Assembly: GCA_003755025.1 (NCBI GenBank)
Contig: RJVL01000006.1
Span: 238,873 to 302,872, forward strand
Source: Diaphorobacter nitroreducens
Lineage (GTDB): Bacteria > Pseudomonadota > Gammaproteobacteria > Burkholderiales > Burkholderiaceae_C
DNA: 64,000 bases
Direction: 5' to 3'
This document shows positions 14,434 through 24,171 of the stretch, piece after piece. The notes beneath the pieces were generated by a model that was not told where the DNA came from, did no database searches, and was given only the letters and a program-made list of their open reading frames with translations. The first letter of the stretch is position 1; each line of letters begins with the position of its first letter. The position numbers and the translations under genes are program-made.

Positions 14434-14862
14434 TCAGACCGTAAGAAGAAGTGCGCGAATTTCTTCCAATTCTTTTCGCAGGGTCGCCGCGTTCAAAGGA
14501 ATCGCCTGCGCGACGCTCATCCCCTCATTCGCACCCTGCGCAGGTACAGCCGCTTCCAGGCCGTCCGCATGCGGCGCACCACCATCGCGCAGGGCCTTGT
14601 CCGCATGGGCCAGCTCCTGCAGCCGGTTGCGCGCACCGCTGATGGTGAAGCCTTGGTCATACAGCAGGTCGCGAATGCGGCGGATCATCAGCACCTCATG
14701 GTGCTGGTAATAGCGCCGGTTGCCGCGCCGCTTCATGGGACGCAACTGCGTGAATTCCTGTTCCCAGTAGCGCAGGACATGGGGTTTGACGCCACAGAGC
14801 TCCGCCACTTCACCAATCGTGAAATAGCGTTTGGCCGGAATGGGTGGCAGCAAGGTGCTCAT
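14434..14862 (-). CDS. MerR-family transcriptional regulator
   Basis: I start this 142-residue protein at the ATG giving MSTLLPPIPAKRYFTIGEV; eight further residues upstream are possible. The N-terminal MerR-type winged helix is clear (TIGEVAELCGVKPHVLRYWEQEF, then RRYYQHHEVLMIRRIRDLLYDQGFTISGARNRL). The C-terminal part is alanine-rich and carries no cysteine pair of a metal sensor, so the effector is unknown. It lies directly after ihfA, the usual place of this gene in many proteobacteria, and before tRNA-Pro. Confidence 0.92.
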   Translation of the reverse strand: MSTLLPPIPAKRYFTIGEVAELCGVKPHVLRYWEQEFTQLRPMKRRGNRRYYQHHEVLMIRRIRDLLYDQGFTISGARNRLQELAHADKALRDGGAPHADGLEAAVPAQGANEGMSVAQAIPLNAATLRKELEEIRALLLTV

Positions 14863-14962
14863 GGGAATGGCGCAAAAAACGGGCAAGACTGTGGAGCGTA
14901 CTGCAGCCCCTTACCGACGGCCAGGATCTCTGGGCCAAAAACACCGGTTCGGGTCAACTACT

Positions 14963-15313
14963 TCAAGCTTTGTCCTGTCCCTGGATCTGCTCCTTGAGTT
15001 TGGTGCTGGCATGAAAGGTCACCACGCGTCGCGCCTTGATGGGGATGGCTTCGCCAGTGCGCGGGTTACGCCCCGGACGCGGCGCCTTGGTGCGGATCTG
15101 GAAGTTGCCAAACCCTGACAGCTTCACGTCCTGGCCGTCGACCAGGCTTTGCACGATCAGGTCGAAGAAGGCGTCCACCATGTCCTTGGACTCGCGCTTG
15201 TTCAGGCCGATGTGCTCGAACAACAAATCCGCCAGCTGCGCTTTGGTCAGCGCAGGCGATTCCAGGCTTTCTACGGCGAACTCCACCGGCCCCGGCTCCA
15301 TCCCCAGAGTCAT
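14963..15313 (-). CDS. ihfA: Integration host factor subunit alpha
   Basis: IhfA and IhfB form the DNA-bending heterodimer IHF. The protein has 116 residues, with an N-terminal extension of about 18 residues compared with E. coli. The core starts at [21 protein letters not shown] and includes the DNA-binding arm [20 protein letters not shown], with the proline that intercalates into the minor groove. The start codon overlaps the pheT stop by four bases (ATGA), so translation is coupled to pheT, as in the E. coli pheST-ihfA operon. Confidence 0.97.
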   Translation of the reverse strand: MTLGMEPGPVEFAVESLESPALTKAQLADLLFEHIGLNKRESKDMVDAFFDLIVQSLVDGQDVKLSGFGNFQIRTKAPRPGRNPRTGEAIPIKARRVVTFHASTKLKEQIQGQDKA

Positions 15314-17754
15314 CGCAACCTCGCTCCTGTGTGGGTACCCAGCGCCTGCAGCACCGATTGCACTGCGGCTTCGATCTCAGCGTCCGTCAACGCGGCGGCG
15401 TCGCTGCCCAGCGTCAGGCGAATGGCCAGGCTCTTCTCGCCCTGCGCCAGAGCGCCCGCTGGCACGGCCTCGCCCGCACGCTGCGGCTGGGGCCGGAAGA
15501 CATCGAACAGCACCGCGGAGCGCAGCAGATCGCCTGCCAGTGCACCGCCAATGGCACGCATCACCTCATCGTGCGAGACCCGCTCGGCCACAACCACGGC
15601 AATGTCCCGCTCCACCAGCTGGCGCTTGGCCACGGGGCGAAAGCCCGGCACCTTGCGCTGCAGCACGGCGTCCAGCTCCAGTTCAAACATCATCGGCGCA
15701 GCCGGCAGGTCCCAGGACTGGCGCCATTGCGGATGCAATTCGCCCACAAAGCCGATGGGGTGACCCTCCAGCAGCACGCGCGCGCAGCGGCCCGGGTGCA
15801 GTGCCGGATGCGCTGCTGGCTCGAACGTGGGGCGCAGCGGCGCGAGCAGCGCTTCCACATCACCCTTGGCATCGTAGAAGTCCACTGCCTTGTCCTTGCG
15901 GCCCCACTGCAGCGCATCGGCCGCACCATAGGCCAGGCCCGCGACCCGCATCGGCTGCGCGAAGCCTTCCACCGTGCGGTCGGTGTTCTGCACGCTCGCA
16001 TCACGCAGGAACACCCGCCCCAACTCGAACACGCGCACGCGGCCGGCCTTGCGGTCCAGGTTGAACTTGAGCACCTGCAGCAAAGAGCCCAGCAGCGACG
16101 AGCGCATGACGCTCAGGTGGCTGGCGATGGGGTTGAGCAGCTTGATCGGCGCGGCGTTGCCGGCCAGTTCCTTTTCCCAATGCTCTTCGACAAAGCTGAA
16201 GTTGATGGTCTCCTGGTAGCCCAATGCCGCCAGTTCACGGCGCACCGCGAAGCTGCTGCGGCGCGATTCTGCGCGCAGCTTGGGCGTGATCGGCGCCAGC
16301 GGCGGGGTGGTGGGCAGGTTGTTGTAGCCCACCACGCGCGCCACTTCCTCGATCAGGTCTTCCTCCAGGCGCAGGTCGAAGCGAAATGACGGTGGCGTGA
16401 CCGTCACGGCACCCTCTTCCTCCTGCAGCGGCAGGCCCAGGCGCCTCAGCGCATCCACGCACTGCGCCTGCGTGAGCGGCATGCCGATCACCTTGGCCGC
16501 ACGCGCGATGCGCATGCGCACCGGTGTTTGCGCGGGCATGTTGACGCGCTGATCATCAATGGGAGCGCATGCCGTCTCTGGCGTACCGCAAATATCGACG
16601 ATCAGCTGCGTGATGCGCTCGATGTGCTCCACGGTCAGCTCGGGATCCACGCCGCGCTCGAAGCGATGGCCGGCGTCGGTGGAGAAGTTGTAGCGGCGCG
16701 AGCGGCCGGCTACGGCCTCTGGCCACCAGAAGGCCGCCTCGACGTAGATGTTGCGCGTGTCATCCGACACAGCCGTGGCGTCACCACCCATGATGCCGGC
16801 AAGCGACTCCACCTCGCGCTCGTCGGCGATCACGCCCACCTTCTCATCGACGGTGACGGTGTTACCGTTGAGCAGCTTGAGTTGTTCGCCGGCCTTGCCC
16901 CAGCGCACTTCCAGGCCGCCATGGATCTTGTCCAGGTCGAAGATGTGCGACGGGCGGCCGAACTCGAACATCACGTAGTTGGAGATGTCCACCAGCGGCG
17001 AGACACTGCGCTGGCCGCAGCGCGCCAGGCGGTCCACCATCCACTGCGGCGTGGCGGCCTGGGTATTGACGTTGCGCACGACGCGGCCGGAGAAGCGCCC
17101 GCACAGGTCAGGCGCGCTCACGCGCACGGGCAAGCGGTCATCGATCGCGGTGGTCATGGTGGGGAACTGCGGCGCCTTCAGCGGCGCGCCCGTCAGCGCG
17201 GACACCTCGCGCGCGATGCCGTAGACACTCAGGCAATGCGCCAGGTTGGGTGTGAGCTTGAGCGTGAACAGCGTGTCGTCCAGGTTCAGGTACTGGCGGA
17301 TGTTCTGGCCCAGCGGCGCGTCGGCCGGTAGTTCCAGCAGGCCGCCATGGTCCTCCGACAGTTTCAACTCGCGCGCCGAGCACAGCATGCCAAAGCTCTC
17401 CACACCGCGCAGCTTGCCCACCTTGATGAGGAACGGCTTGCCATCCTCGCCGGGCGGCAGCTCCGCGCCCACCATGGCGCACGGCACCTTGATGCCCACG
17501 CGGGCATTGGGCGCGCCACAGACGATGGTCAGCGGCTCGCCCTGCCCCACATCCACCTGGCACACGCGCAGGCGGTCGGCATTGGGGTGCTGCTGGGCAT
17601 CCTTGATCTCGCCGACGACGATCTTCGTGAACGGCGGCGCGACGGGCTGCAGCTCTTCGACCTCCAGCCCTGCCATCGTCAGGGTGTCGGCCAGTTCTTG
17701 GGTGGTGAGCGGAGGGTTGCAGAACTCGCGCAACCAGGATTCGGGGAATTGCAT
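15310..17754 (-). CDS. pheT: Phenylalanyl-tRNA synthetase beta subunit
   Basis: PheT is the large subunit of the (alpha beta)2 PheRS that charges tRNA-Phe. The 814 residues are the normal length. The N terminus [21 protein letters not shown] leads into the tRNA-binding (OB) domain, with [22 protein letters not shown]. The B3/B4 editing region, the B5 domain and the C-terminal ferredoxin-like anticodon-binding domain ([23 protein letters not shown] segment) follow. It is separated from pheS by 121 bases that hold a paired repeat, so the two genes are less tightly joined than in E. coli. Confidence 0.97.
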   Translation of the reverse strand: MQFPESWLREFCNPPLTTQELADTLTMAGLEVEELQPVAPPFTKIVVGEIKDAQQHPNADRLRVCQVDVGQGEPLTIVCGAPNARVGIKVPCAMVGAELPPGEDGKPFLIKVGKLRGVESFGMLCSARELKLSEDHGGLLELPADAPLGQNIRQYLNLDDTLFTLKLTPNLAHCLSVYGIAREVSALTGAPLKAPQFPTMTTAIDDRLPVRVSAPDLCGRFSGRVVRNVNTQAATPQWMVDRLARCGQRSVSPLVDISNYVMFEFGRPSHIFDLDKIHGGLEVRWGKAGEQLKLLNGNTVTVDEKVGVIADEREVESLAGIMGGDATAVSDDTRNIYVEAAFWWPEAVAGRSRRYNFSTDAGHRFERGVDPELTVEHIERITQLIVDICGTPETACAPIDDQRVNMPAQTPVRMRIARAAKVIGMPLTQAQCVDALRRLGLPLQEEEGAVTVTPPSFRFDLRLEEDLIEEVARVVGYNNLPTTPPLAPITPKLRAESRRSSFAVRRELAALGYQETINFSFVEEHWEKELAGNAAPIKLLNPIASHLSVMRSSLLGSLLQVLKFNLDRKAGRVRVFELGRVFLRDASVQNTDRTVEGFAQPMRVAGLAYGAADALQWGRKDKAVDFYDAKGDVEALLAPLRPTFEPAAHPALHPGRCARVLLEGHPIGFVGELHPQWRQSWDLPAAPMMFELELDAVLQRKVPGFRPVAKRQLVERDIAVVVAERVSHDEVMRAIGGALAGDLLRSAVLFDVFRPQPQRAGEAVPAGALAQGEKSLAIRLTLGSDAAALTDAEIEAAVQSVLQALGTHTGARLR

Positions 17755-17778
17755 AGTCAGACTTCTTTGGCGTGCTCT

Positions 17779-17873
17779 TGAAAAGAGAGCTGCTAGCGCT
17801 TGCTACCTATTGTTTTCCATATGAAAACATATTGAAGAGTAGGCTTAACAAGCGCTGGCAGCTCACTTTTTTG
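17779..17873. repeat. Interspersed repeat, paired copy between pheS and pheT
   Basis: Two inverted arms, GAGCTGCTAGCGCTTG at 17787-17802 and CAAGCGCTGGCAGCTC near 17849-17864, face each other across about 45 bases that include ATATGAAAACATATTG. The pair can fold into a long hairpin in the pheS-pheT transcript and could act as a processing or attenuation element. Confidence 0.75.
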
Positions 17874-17875
17874 CA

Positions 17876-18928
17876 TTACTGGAACTGCGACAGGAAACGG
17901 ATGTCGCCGTCGAAGAACAGGCGCAGGTCGTTCACGCCGTAGCGCAGCATGGTCAGTCGGTCCGGCCCCATGCCGAAGGCAAAGCCGATGAAGCGTTCGG
18001 GGTCCAGCCCCATGTTGCGCACCACGTTGGGGTGCACCTGGCCGGAGCCCGCCACCTCCAGCCACTTGCCGGCCAACGGGCCCGACTGGAACTGGATATC
18101 GATCTCGGCGCTGGGCTCGGTGAAAGGGAAGAAGCTGGGGCGAAAGCGCAGCACCAGGTCGTCGCTTTCAAAGAAGGTCTTGCAGAAGTCCGTGAACACG
18201 ACCTTCAGGTCCTTGAAGCTCACGTTCTCGCCGATCCACAGGCCTTCACATTGATGGAACATGGGCGAGTGCGTGGCGTCGGAGTCCACGCGGTAGGTGC
18301 GGCCCGGAGCGATCACGCGGATCTCGGGCATGGCCTGGCCGGCGTCGATCAGGCCACGGTGTTTCTTCACATGCTGCACGGCGTAGCGCACCTGCATCGG
18401 GCTGGTGTGCGTGCGCAGCAGGTTGGGGGCTTCGGGTGTGCCGCCTTCCACGTAGAAGGTGTCGTGCATGGACCGGGCGGGGTGGTCCTCGGGCGTGTTC
18501 AGCGCCGTGAAGTTGAACCAGTCGGTCTCGATCTCAGGGCCGTCCGCCACCTCGAAGCCCATCGAACCGAAGATCCGCTCGATGCGCTCCAGCGTCAACG
18601 ACACGGGATGCAGACCGCCGCGGCCGCGCTGGCGGCCCGGCAGCGTCACATCCAGCGCCTCGGCCTTGAGCTGTGCCTGCAGCTCGGCGTCCGCCAGCTC
18701 CTGGCGGCGTGCGGCGAGGGCTGCCTCCACGGCCTGCTTGGCCACGTTGATGGCGGCGCCGCGGGTTTTCTTCTCCTCGGGCGAGAGTTGCGCCATGCCC
18801 TTCATGAGCTCGGTCACGCGGCCTGACTTGCCCAGGAACTGCGCCTTGGCGTTCTCCAGTTCGGCAGGGGTTGCGGAACGCGCGAACGACTCGCGCGCGT
18901 TCGTCACCAAGGAATCCAACTCGTTCAT
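17876..18928 (-). CDS. pheS: Phenylalanyl-tRNA synthetase alpha subunit
   Basis: PheS carries the class II catalytic core of PheRS. The 350 residues have the expected layout: an N-terminal coiled coil (about 1-90), then the active-site domain with motif 2 around [19 protein letters not shown] and motif 3 around [20 protein letters not shown]. The ATP-contacting [14 protein letters not shown] is present. It starts 102 bases after rplT, behind a repeat-derived hairpin that looks like a terminator, so the gene may also be read from its own promoter. Confidence 0.97.
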   Translation of the reverse strand: MNELDSLVTNARESFARSATPAELENAKAQFLGKSGRVTELMKGMAQLSPEEKKTRGAAINVAKQAVEAALAARRQELADAELQAQLKAEALDVTLPGRQRGRGGLHPVSLTLERIERIFGSMGFEVADGPEIETDWFNFTALNTPEDHPARSMHDTFYVEGGTPEAPNLLRTHTSPMQVRYAVQHVKKHRGLIDAGQAMPEIRVIAPGRTYRVDSDATHSPMFHQCEGLWIGENVSFKDLKVVFTDFCKTFFESDDLVLRFRPSFFPFTEPSAEIDIQFQSGPLAGKWLEVAGSGQVHPNVVRNMGLDPERFIGFAFGMGPDRLTMLRYGVNDLRLFFDGDIRFLSQFQ

Positions 18929-18936
18929 ATCGACTC

Positions 18937-18983
18937 TTGAAAAAGAAACAAGGGCTAGTGCCTTTTCAAGCCCTAGCCCTTGT
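18937..18983 (-). terminator. Terminator-like hairpin between rplT and pheS
   Basis: ACAAGGGCTAG at 18948-18958 pairs perfectly with CTAGCCCTTGT at 18973-18983, and on the minus strand the stem is followed by TTTCTTTTTC. It ends only a few bases before the pheS start. It would end or attenuate the thrS-infC-rpmI-rplT transcript before pheS. Confidence 0.7.
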
Positions 18984-18996
18984 TGTTTGCGCGCTA

Positions 18997-19019
18997 GTAG
19001 CTATAAAATTTATAGCTAC
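18997..19019. repeat. Perfect palindrome, part of a repeat copy
   Basis: GTAGCTATAAA, one central A, then TTTATAGCTAC. It sits just after the rplT stop and next to the terminator-like hairpin; TAGCTA is the outer end of the interspersed repeat. It could stabilise the 3' end of the rplT message. Confidence 0.65.
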
Positions 19020-19030
19020 CAATCGTGAAC

Positions 19031-19390
19031 TCAAGCAGCCAGCTTGGCCTTGACTTGCTCCACGATGCTGCCAAAGGCAGCCTTGTCATGCACCGCGAGG
19101 TCGGCCAGCATCTTGCGGTCGATCTCGATGGATGCCTTCTTCAGGCCGTTGGCGAACTGGCTGTAGGTCAGGCCCAGTTCACGGGCAGCGGCGTTGATAC
19201 GGGCGATCCACAACTGGCGGAACACGCGCTTCTTGGTGCGGCGGTCACGGTAGGCATATTGCCCCGCCTTCATCACCGCCTGCTTGGCGATGCGGAAGAC
19301 GTTACCGCGGCGACCACGGAAGCCCTTGGCAAGGGCGAGGACCTTCTTGTGACGGGCGCGGGCCGTTACACCACGTTTGACGCGAGGCAT
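19031..19390 (-). CDS. rplT: 50S ribosomal protein L20
   Basis: L20 is an early 50S assembly protein that binds 23S rRNA and, in E. coli, represses translation of its own operon. The 119 residues are the normal length. The basic N-terminal helix ([32 protein letters not shown] region) and the C-terminal [16 protein letters not shown] are typical. It follows rpmI by 26 bases in the order infC-rpmI-rplT, which is nearly universal in bacteria. Confidence 0.98.
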   Translation of the reverse strand: MPRVKRGVTARARHKKVLALAKGFRGRRGNVFRIAKQAVMKAGQYAYRDRRTKKRVFRQLWIARINAAARELGLTYSQFANGLKKASIEIDRKMLADLAVHDKAAFGSIVEQVKAKLAA

Positions 19391-19416
19391 GTGTTTTCTC
19401 CTTGTTCGTCAGTTGA

Positions 19417-19620
19417 TTACAGGCCAGCGGAGGGCAGCATCTTTGCGATGGAACCCATATCGCCTTCATGCACGTTCACAATGCCACGCAGGTGGCGCTT
19501 GTTCTTCGTGGTCTTCTTGGTCAGGATGTGGCGCTTGAAAGCTTGGCCACGCTTGACCGTACCGCCTGGACGAACGCGAAAACGCTTCTTCGCGCTGCTC
19601 TTGGTCTTCATCTTGGGCAT
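19417..19620 (-). CDS. rpmI: 50S ribosomal protein L35
   Basis: L35 is a small basic 50S protein. The correct start is the ATG giving [20 protein letters not shown] (67 residues); the open frame continues 40 residues upstream without resemblance to the family. The [10 protein letters not shown] start and the [17 protein letters not shown] core are characteristic. A leader of about 170 bases between infC and rpmI holds GC-rich hairpins, among them GCGGCA / TGCCGC near 19729-19746. That leader is the place where L20-type translational feedback would act, though I cannot show it here. Confidence 0.97.
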
Positions 19621-19793
19621 GTGAATGCTCCTGTTGGTTGTGCTCGTGAGGCGTTTGCACACCGCTGTGCAACCTTGTTGGCCCCGAGCCACTTTTTCAA
19701 ACGACGCGCCTTGCGGCGCGCCGTGCGGCGGCACTTGCATGCCGCCTATCGGCCGGCACCCTTTCTTAGGGGGCGCCCGCCAAATCTCCTTGC

Positions 19794-20396
19794 TTACGCA
19801 GCGTTGTCGCCAGCGGCGGGAGCGCTTTCGGCGGCAGGTTTACCTGCCGGCTTCTTGCGGGCCGGCGCGATCATCATGATCATTTGGCGACCTTCCAGCT
19901 TGGGAAACTGCTCCACCAAAATGGTGTCGCCCAGGTCATCCCTCAAGCGGTTGAGCAATGCCAGGCCCAGCTCCTGGTGCGTGATCTCGCGGCCACGGAA
20001 GCGCAGCGTGATCTTGCACTTATCGCCCTCCGCCAGAAAACGGCGGATGTTGCGCAGCTTGATGTTGTAGTCGCCATCGTCCGTACCAGGGCGGAACTTG
20101 ACTTCCTTGATCTCGATGACCGTCTGCTTGGCCTTGGCTTCGGCCGCCTTCTTCTGCTCCTGATACTTGAACTTGCCATAGTCCATCAGGCGGCAGACCG
20201 GGGGATTAGCCGTGGCTGCAATTTCAACCAAGTCAACATCCAGCTCGCCCGCCATGCGCAGGGCCTCTTGCAGGCTGACGATGCCCAGGGGCTCGTTGTC
20301 CGGACCGGACAGGCGCACTTCAGGCGCCATGATTTCACGGTTCAGTCGATGCTTGCGCTCCTCGCGCTGGCGACGGTCACGAAATTCGGTAGCGAT
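19794..20396 (-). CDS. infC: Translation initiation factor IF-3 (ATC start codon)
   Basis: IF-3 prevents early subunit joining and checks the start codon. I place the start at an ATC codon (20396-20394) giving [19 protein letters not shown] (200 residues): AGGTGA lies 5 bases upstream. The in-frame TTG five codons earlier has no ribosome-binding site. A rare start codon is the known basis of infC autoregulation in E. coli (AUU). The N domain ([21 protein letters not shown]), the linker and the C domain ([20 protein letters not shown]) are intact; the tail is rich in alanine, proline and lysine. A small hairpin followed by T residues (about 20412-20435) lies just upstream. Confidence 0.95.
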
Positions 20397-20411
20397 GGCT
20401 CTCACCTTCAA

Positions 20412-20435
20412 TTAAAAAGCTACGAAAAGCGTAGC
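20412..20435 (-). terminator. Weak terminator-like hairpin between thrS and infC
   Basis: GCTACG at 20419-20424 pairs with CGTAGC at 20430-20435, followed on the minus strand by TTTTTAATT. It may partly uncouple infC from thrS. The sequence AGCTGCTACGC also resembles the interspersed repeat. Confidence 0.45.
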
Positions 20436-20470
20436 AGCTTACGCACCAGGGATGCGCTTCAAGCGATGAT

Positions 20471-22390
20471 TCAGACTTTGGAGGCAATGTCCTGCGCGAT
20501 CAGATCGACGAATGCGTCGAGGGACATCACGCCGAGGTCTTTGTTACCCCGGGCACGCACTGCCACAGCCCCTGCAGCCTTTTCCTTGTCGCCGGCGACG
20601 AGGATGTAGGGCAGCTTTTGCAGCGAATGCTCCCGTATTTTATACGTAATCTTCTCGTTACGCAGATCAGTCACCACCCTAAGGCCTTGATTCGGCAACG
20701 CTTTTTGCAGCTTTGCGGCGATTTCACGACAGTAATCGGACTGTGCATCGGTGATATTGAGCACCGCCACCTGTACGGGCGCAAGCCATACGGGCAAGGC
20801 CCCGGCGTGTTCTTCGATCAGGATGCCGATGAAGCGCTCCAGGCTGCCCACGATGGCGCGGTGCAGCATCACCGGCCGATGGCGCCCGCCATCCTCGCCC
20901 ACGTACTCTGCATCCAGCCGCTCGGGCATCGAGAAGTCCACCTGCATGGTGCCGCACTGCCACTGCCGTCCGATCGCGTCCTTGAGCGTGTACTCGATCT
21001 TCGGGCCATAGAAGGCGCCATCGCCGGGAGCGATCTCGAATTCGCAACCCGACGCGCGCAGGCTTTCCATCAGCGCATGCTCGGCCTTGTCCCAGCTCTC
21101 GTCGGAACCGATGCGTGCCTCGGGGCGCGTGGCCACCTTGTAGATGATGTTGTGGAAGCCGAAGTCCTTGTAGACCTTTTGCAGCAACGCTGTGTAAGCC
21201 GTGCATTCGGTCAGGATATGGTCTTCCGTGCAGAAGATGTGACCATCGTCCTGCGTGAAACCGCGCACGCGCATGATGCCGTGCAGGCCACCCGTGGGCT
21301 CGTTGCGGTGGCACTGGCCGAACTCGCCGTAGCGCAGCGGCAGGTCGCGGTAGCTCTTGATGCCCTGCTTGAAGATCAGGATATGGCCCGGGCAGTTCAT
21401 CGGCTTGAGAGCGTAGTCGCGCTTCTCACTCTCAGTGGTGAACATGTTGTCGCGGTACTTGTCCCAGTGTCCCGTTTTCTCCCACAGCGTCTTGTCCAGG
21501 ATCTGCGGGCCCTTGACCTCCTGGTAGCCGTTGTCGCGGTACACGCGGCGCATGTACTGCTCCACCTCCTGCCACAGCGTCCAGCCCTTGGGGTGCCAGA
21601 ACACGGTACCAGGCGAATGCTCGTCGATGTGGAACAGGTCAAGCTCACGGCCCAGCTTGCGATGGTCGCGCTTCTCGGCCTCTTCCAGCATGTGCAGGTA
21701 CTGCTGCAGTTCTTCCTTCGTGGCCCATGCCGTGCCATAGACGCGCTGGAGCATCTCGTTGCGGTGGTCGCCGCGCCAATAGGCGCCCGCCACCTTCATG
21801 AGTTTGAAGAACTTGAGCTTGCCGGTGCTGGGTACGTGGGGGCCACGGCACAGGTCTTCAAAGCCGCCCTCGCGGTACAGGCTCACGTCCTCATTCGTCG
21901 GGATGCTGGCAATGATCTCGGCCTTGTAGTGTTCGCCCAGGCCCTTGAAGTACGCCACCGCCTCGTCCCGAGGCAATACACGGCGCACCACTGGTTCATC
22001 CTTCGCAGCCAGTTCCGCCATGCGCTTTTCAATGGCGGCCAAGTCTTCCGGCGTAAACGGACGCTTGTACGAGAAGTCGTAGTAGAAGCCGTTTTCGATC
22101 ACCGGCCCGATGGTCACCTGCGCATCGGGAAACAGTTCCTTGACCGCATAGGCCAGCAGGTGGGCCGTGGAGTGGCGGATCACCTCCAGGCCGTCGGCAT
22201 CCTTGGCCGTCACGATGGACAGCGGGCTGTCTTGCGTGATCCGGTAGCTGGTATCCACCACCTTGTCCCCGATCTTGCCGGCGAGCGCCGCTTTGGCCAG
22301 GCCCGAACCGATGGAGGCAGCCACCTCCGCCACAGTCACGGGACCAGCAAACTCTCGCTGGGAACCGTCGGGAAGCGTAATGTGAATCAT
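20471..22390 (-). CDS. thrS: Threonyl-tRNA synthetase
   Basis: ThrRS charges tRNA-Thr and edits mischarged serine. The 639 residues are the normal length. The order is an N-terminal TGS domain ([20 protein letters not shown]), the editing domain with [16 protein letters not shown], the class II catalytic core with [23 protein letters not shown] and [15 protein letters not shown], and the anticodon-binding domain. AAGGAT precedes the ATG. It heads the thrS-infC-rpmI-rplT block. Upstream lies an apparent threonine-codon leader peptide and terminator/antiterminator; E. coli thrS instead uses translational self-repression. Confidence 0.98.
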   Translation of the reverse strand: MIHITLPDGSQREFAGPVTVAEVAASIGSGLAKAALAGKIGDKVVDTSYRITQDSPLSIVTAKDADGLEVIRHSTAHLLAYAVKELFPDAQVTIGPVIENGFYYDFSYKRPFTPEDLAAIEKRMAELAAKDEPVVRRVLPRDEAVAYFKGLGEHYKAEIIASIPTNEDVSLYREGGFEDLCRGPHVPSTGKLKFFKLMKVAGAYWRGDHRNEMLQRVYGTAWATKEELQQYLHMLEEAEKRDHRKLGRELDLFHIDEHSPGTVFWHPKGWTLWQEVEQYMRRVYRDNGYQEVKGPQILDKTLWEKTGHWDKYRDNMFTTESEKRDYALKPMNCPGHILIFKQGIKSYRDLPLRYGEFGQCHRNEPTGGLHGIMRVRGFTQDDGHIFCTEDHILTECTAYTALLQKVYKDFGFHNIIYKVATRPEARIGSDESWDKAEHALMESLRASGCEFEIAPGDGAFYGPKIEYTLKDAIGRQWQCGTMQVDFSMPERLDAEYVGEDGGRHRPVMLHRAIVGSLERFIGILIEEHAGALPVWLAPVQVAVLNITDAQSDYCREIAAKLQKALPNQGLRVVTDLRNEKITYKIREHSLQKLPYILVAGDKEKAAGAVAVRARGNKDLGVMSLDAFVDLIAQDIASKV

Positions 22391-22442
22391 GGAAATCCTT
22401 ATCGAGTCTTTTCGGTAGGTGAGCCGCGCTTGACTGAGGTTC

Positions 22443-22606
22443 AGAAAGCAAAAAGCGCGGTACAGGTCCGCGCTTTTATGGGGGCGAGAGAAATCTCTTG
22501 CAGGCGCGAACGGCCAGCCTCAGCGGCTGGAACAGATCTCCGTCGTAGTTCGCGGTGTCATAACCAGATTGCCTTTCTCGCCCTTGTTGGTGAACAGATG
22601 TGGCAT
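22443..22606 (-). promoter_or_regulatory. Threonine-responsive transcription attenuator of thrS
   Basis: Four RNA segments are visible. Segment 1 (CGCGAAC, 22554-22548) overlaps the threonine codons of a leader ORF. Segment 2 (GUUCGCGC, 22511-22504) pairs perfectly over 7 bp with segment 1. Segment 3 (GCGCGGAC, 22473-22466) can pair over 8 bp with segment 2, with one G-U. Segment 3 is also part of the 5' arm of a terminator: AAAAGCGCGG (22477-22468) with CCGCGCTTTT (22460-22451), then TGCTTTC. A ribosome stalled on the Thr codons would hide segment 1, free segment 2 and stop the terminator forming; one reaching the stop codon would cover segment 2. Confidence 0.82.
22520..22561 (-). CDS. thrS leader peptide
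   Basis: A short ORF of 13 codons reads MTPRTTTEICSSR. Four of residues 2 to 7 are threonine (codons ACA, ACT, ACG, ACG). It lies about 130 bases upstream of thrS and ends just before segment 2 of the attenuator. An in-frame ATG 15 codons earlier (22606) gives a 28-residue alternative, MPHLFTNKGEKGNLV before the same peptide, with AGGG upstream. The start is therefore uncertain, but both forms carry the threonine run. The peptide is probably regulatory only. Confidence 0.75.
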   Translation of the reverse strand: MTPRTTTEICSSR

Positions 22607-22620
22607 TTTACCCTGCAGCA

Positions 22621-22652
22621 ATAGAAAAGCCCGAGGCGGGGGCCCCGGGCTT
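22621..22652 (-). terminator. Terminator of aceA
   Basis: AAGCCCGAGG at 22627-22636 and CCCCGGGCTT at 22643-22652 form a stem with one mismatch, followed on the minus strand by TTTTCTAT. It separates aceA from the thrS leader. Confidence 0.85.
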
Positions 22653-22671
22653 CTCGCATCAACCAAGAAGA

Positions 22672-24003
22672 TCAGTGGAACTGCTCTTCTTCGGTGGAGC
22701 CGGTCAGCGCCTTCACGCTCGAAGAACCACCCTGGATCACGGTGGTCACGTCGTCGAAATAGCCTGCGCCCACCTCCTGCTGGTGCGACACGAAGGTGTA
22801 GCCCTGCTCACGTGCGGCGAACTCGGGCTCCTGCACCATGTTCACGTAGTGCTTCATGCCTTCGCCGCGGGCATAAGCATGGGCGAACTGGAACGTGTTG
22901 TACCAGTTGATGTGGATGCCGGCCAGCGTGATGAACTGGTACTTGTAGCCGAGTGCGGACAGCTCGTCCTGGAACTTGGCGATGGTCTTCTCGTCCAGGT
23001 TCTTCTTCCAGTTGAAGGACGGCGAGCAGTTGTACGACAGCAGCTTGCCGGGGCACTTCGCATGCACGGCCTGGGCGAACTCGCGGGCAAAACCCAGGTC
23101 GGGCGTGCCGGTCTCGCACCACACCAGGTCGGCGTAGGGGGCGTAGGCCACACCGCGGCTGATGGCTTGCTCCAGACCATTCTTCACGCGATAGAAGCCT
23201 TCCTGCGTACGCTCGCCCGTCAAGAACGGCTTGTCGTTGGCGTCGTGGTCGCTGGTGATCAGGTTGGCGGCCTCGGCATCGGTGCGGGCCAGCACGATGG
23301 TGGGCACGCCCATCACGTCGGCAGCGAAACGGGCAGCGATCAGCTTTTCGATGGCTTCCTGTGTGGGCACGAGGACCTTGCCGCCCATGTGCCCGCACTT
23401 CTTCACGGCAGCCAGTTGGTCTTCGAAGTGCACGCCGGCCGCGCCAGCGGCAATCATGTTCTTCATCAGTTCGAAGGCGTTCAGCACGCCGCCGAAGCCG
23501 GCTTCGGCGTCGGCCACGATGGGCAGGAAGTAGTCGATGAATTCCTTGTCGCCGGGATTGATACCGCGGCCCCACTGGATCTCGTCAGCACGCTTGAAGG
23601 TGTTGTTGATGCGGCGCACCATCGTGGGCACCGAGTCATAGGCATACAGCGACTGGTCGGGGTACATGGTCTCGCTGGTGTTGCCGTCAGCGGCCACCTG
23701 CCAGCCCGACAGGTACACGGCTTCCAGGCCCGCCTTGGCTTGCTGCATGGCTTGGCCGGCGCTGATGGCACCGAAGGCATTCACATAGCCCTTCTTGGCG
23801 CCGCCATTGATCTTGTCCCACAGCTTCTCTGCGCCACGCTTGGCCAGCGTGTATTCGGGCTGGAGGCTGCCGCGCAGACGCACCACATCGGCGGCTGTGT
23901 AGCCGCGCTTCACGCTCTTCCAGCGGGGATTCTGGGCCCAGTCCTTTTCCAGGGCTGCGATTTGCTGCTCACGGCTCAGTTGTGCGTTCAGGGAATCTGG
24001 CAT
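22672..24003 (-). CDS. aceA: Isocitrate lyase
   Basis: Isocitrate lyase splits isocitrate into succinate and glyoxylate, the first step of the glyoxylate shunt used for growth on acetate and fatty acids. I start it at the ATG giving [19 protein letters not shown] (443 residues) with GGAG 7 bases upstream; the 29 residues before it are not typical. The catalytic signature KKCGHMGGK is intact, and [14 protein letters not shown] and the C-terminal tail with [10 protein letters not shown] match the family. The upstream region carries two pairs of operator-like sites. No malate synthase gene lies nearby. Confidence 0.97.
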   Translation of the reverse strand: MPDSLNAQLSREQQIAALEKDWAQNPRWKSVKRGYTAADVVRLRGSLQPEYTLAKRGAEKLWDKINGGAKKGYVNAFGAISAGQAMQQAKAGLEAVYLSGWQVAADGNTSETMYPDQSLYAYDSVPTMVRRINNTFKRADEIQWGRGINPGDKEFIDYFLPIVADAEAGFGGVLNAFELMKNMIAAGAAGVHFEDQLAAVKKCGHMGGKVLVPTQEAIEKLIAARFAADVMGVPTIVLARTDAEAANLITSDHDANDKPFLTGERTQEGFYRVKNGLEQAISRGVAYAPYADLVWCETGTPDLGFAREFAQAVHAKCPGKLLSYNCSPSFNWKKNLDEKTIAKFQDELSALGYKYQFITLAGIHINWYNTFQFAHAYARGEGMKHYVNMVQEPEFAAREQGYTFVSHQQEVGAGYFDDVTTVIQGGSSSVKALTGSTEEEQFH

Positions 24004-24068
24004 GTTGCTCTCCAAGAGATGAAGGAATGGGCGGGTACCGCTCCCGGGACCCTTGGACACAACTTTAA

Positions 24069-24112
24069 GTCTTCTATAAGACCACATCAATCTCTTATGT
24101 CTTATATAAGAG
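24069..24112. promoter_or_regulatory. Tandem palindromic operator upstream of aceA
   Basis: Two near-identical 14-bp palindromes, GTCTTCTATAAGAC (24069-24082) and GTCTTATATAAGAG (24099-24112), lie 30 bases apart start to start, about three helical turns, and 66 to 110 bases upstream of the aceA start. The shape fits a GntR- or similar-type dimeric regulator, but I cannot name it. Confidence 0.6.
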
Positions 24113-24171
24113 ATAAATTTAAGTCATAAAAATCAATGGCTTATGCGCTCCATATCTCTATATGAAAATTC

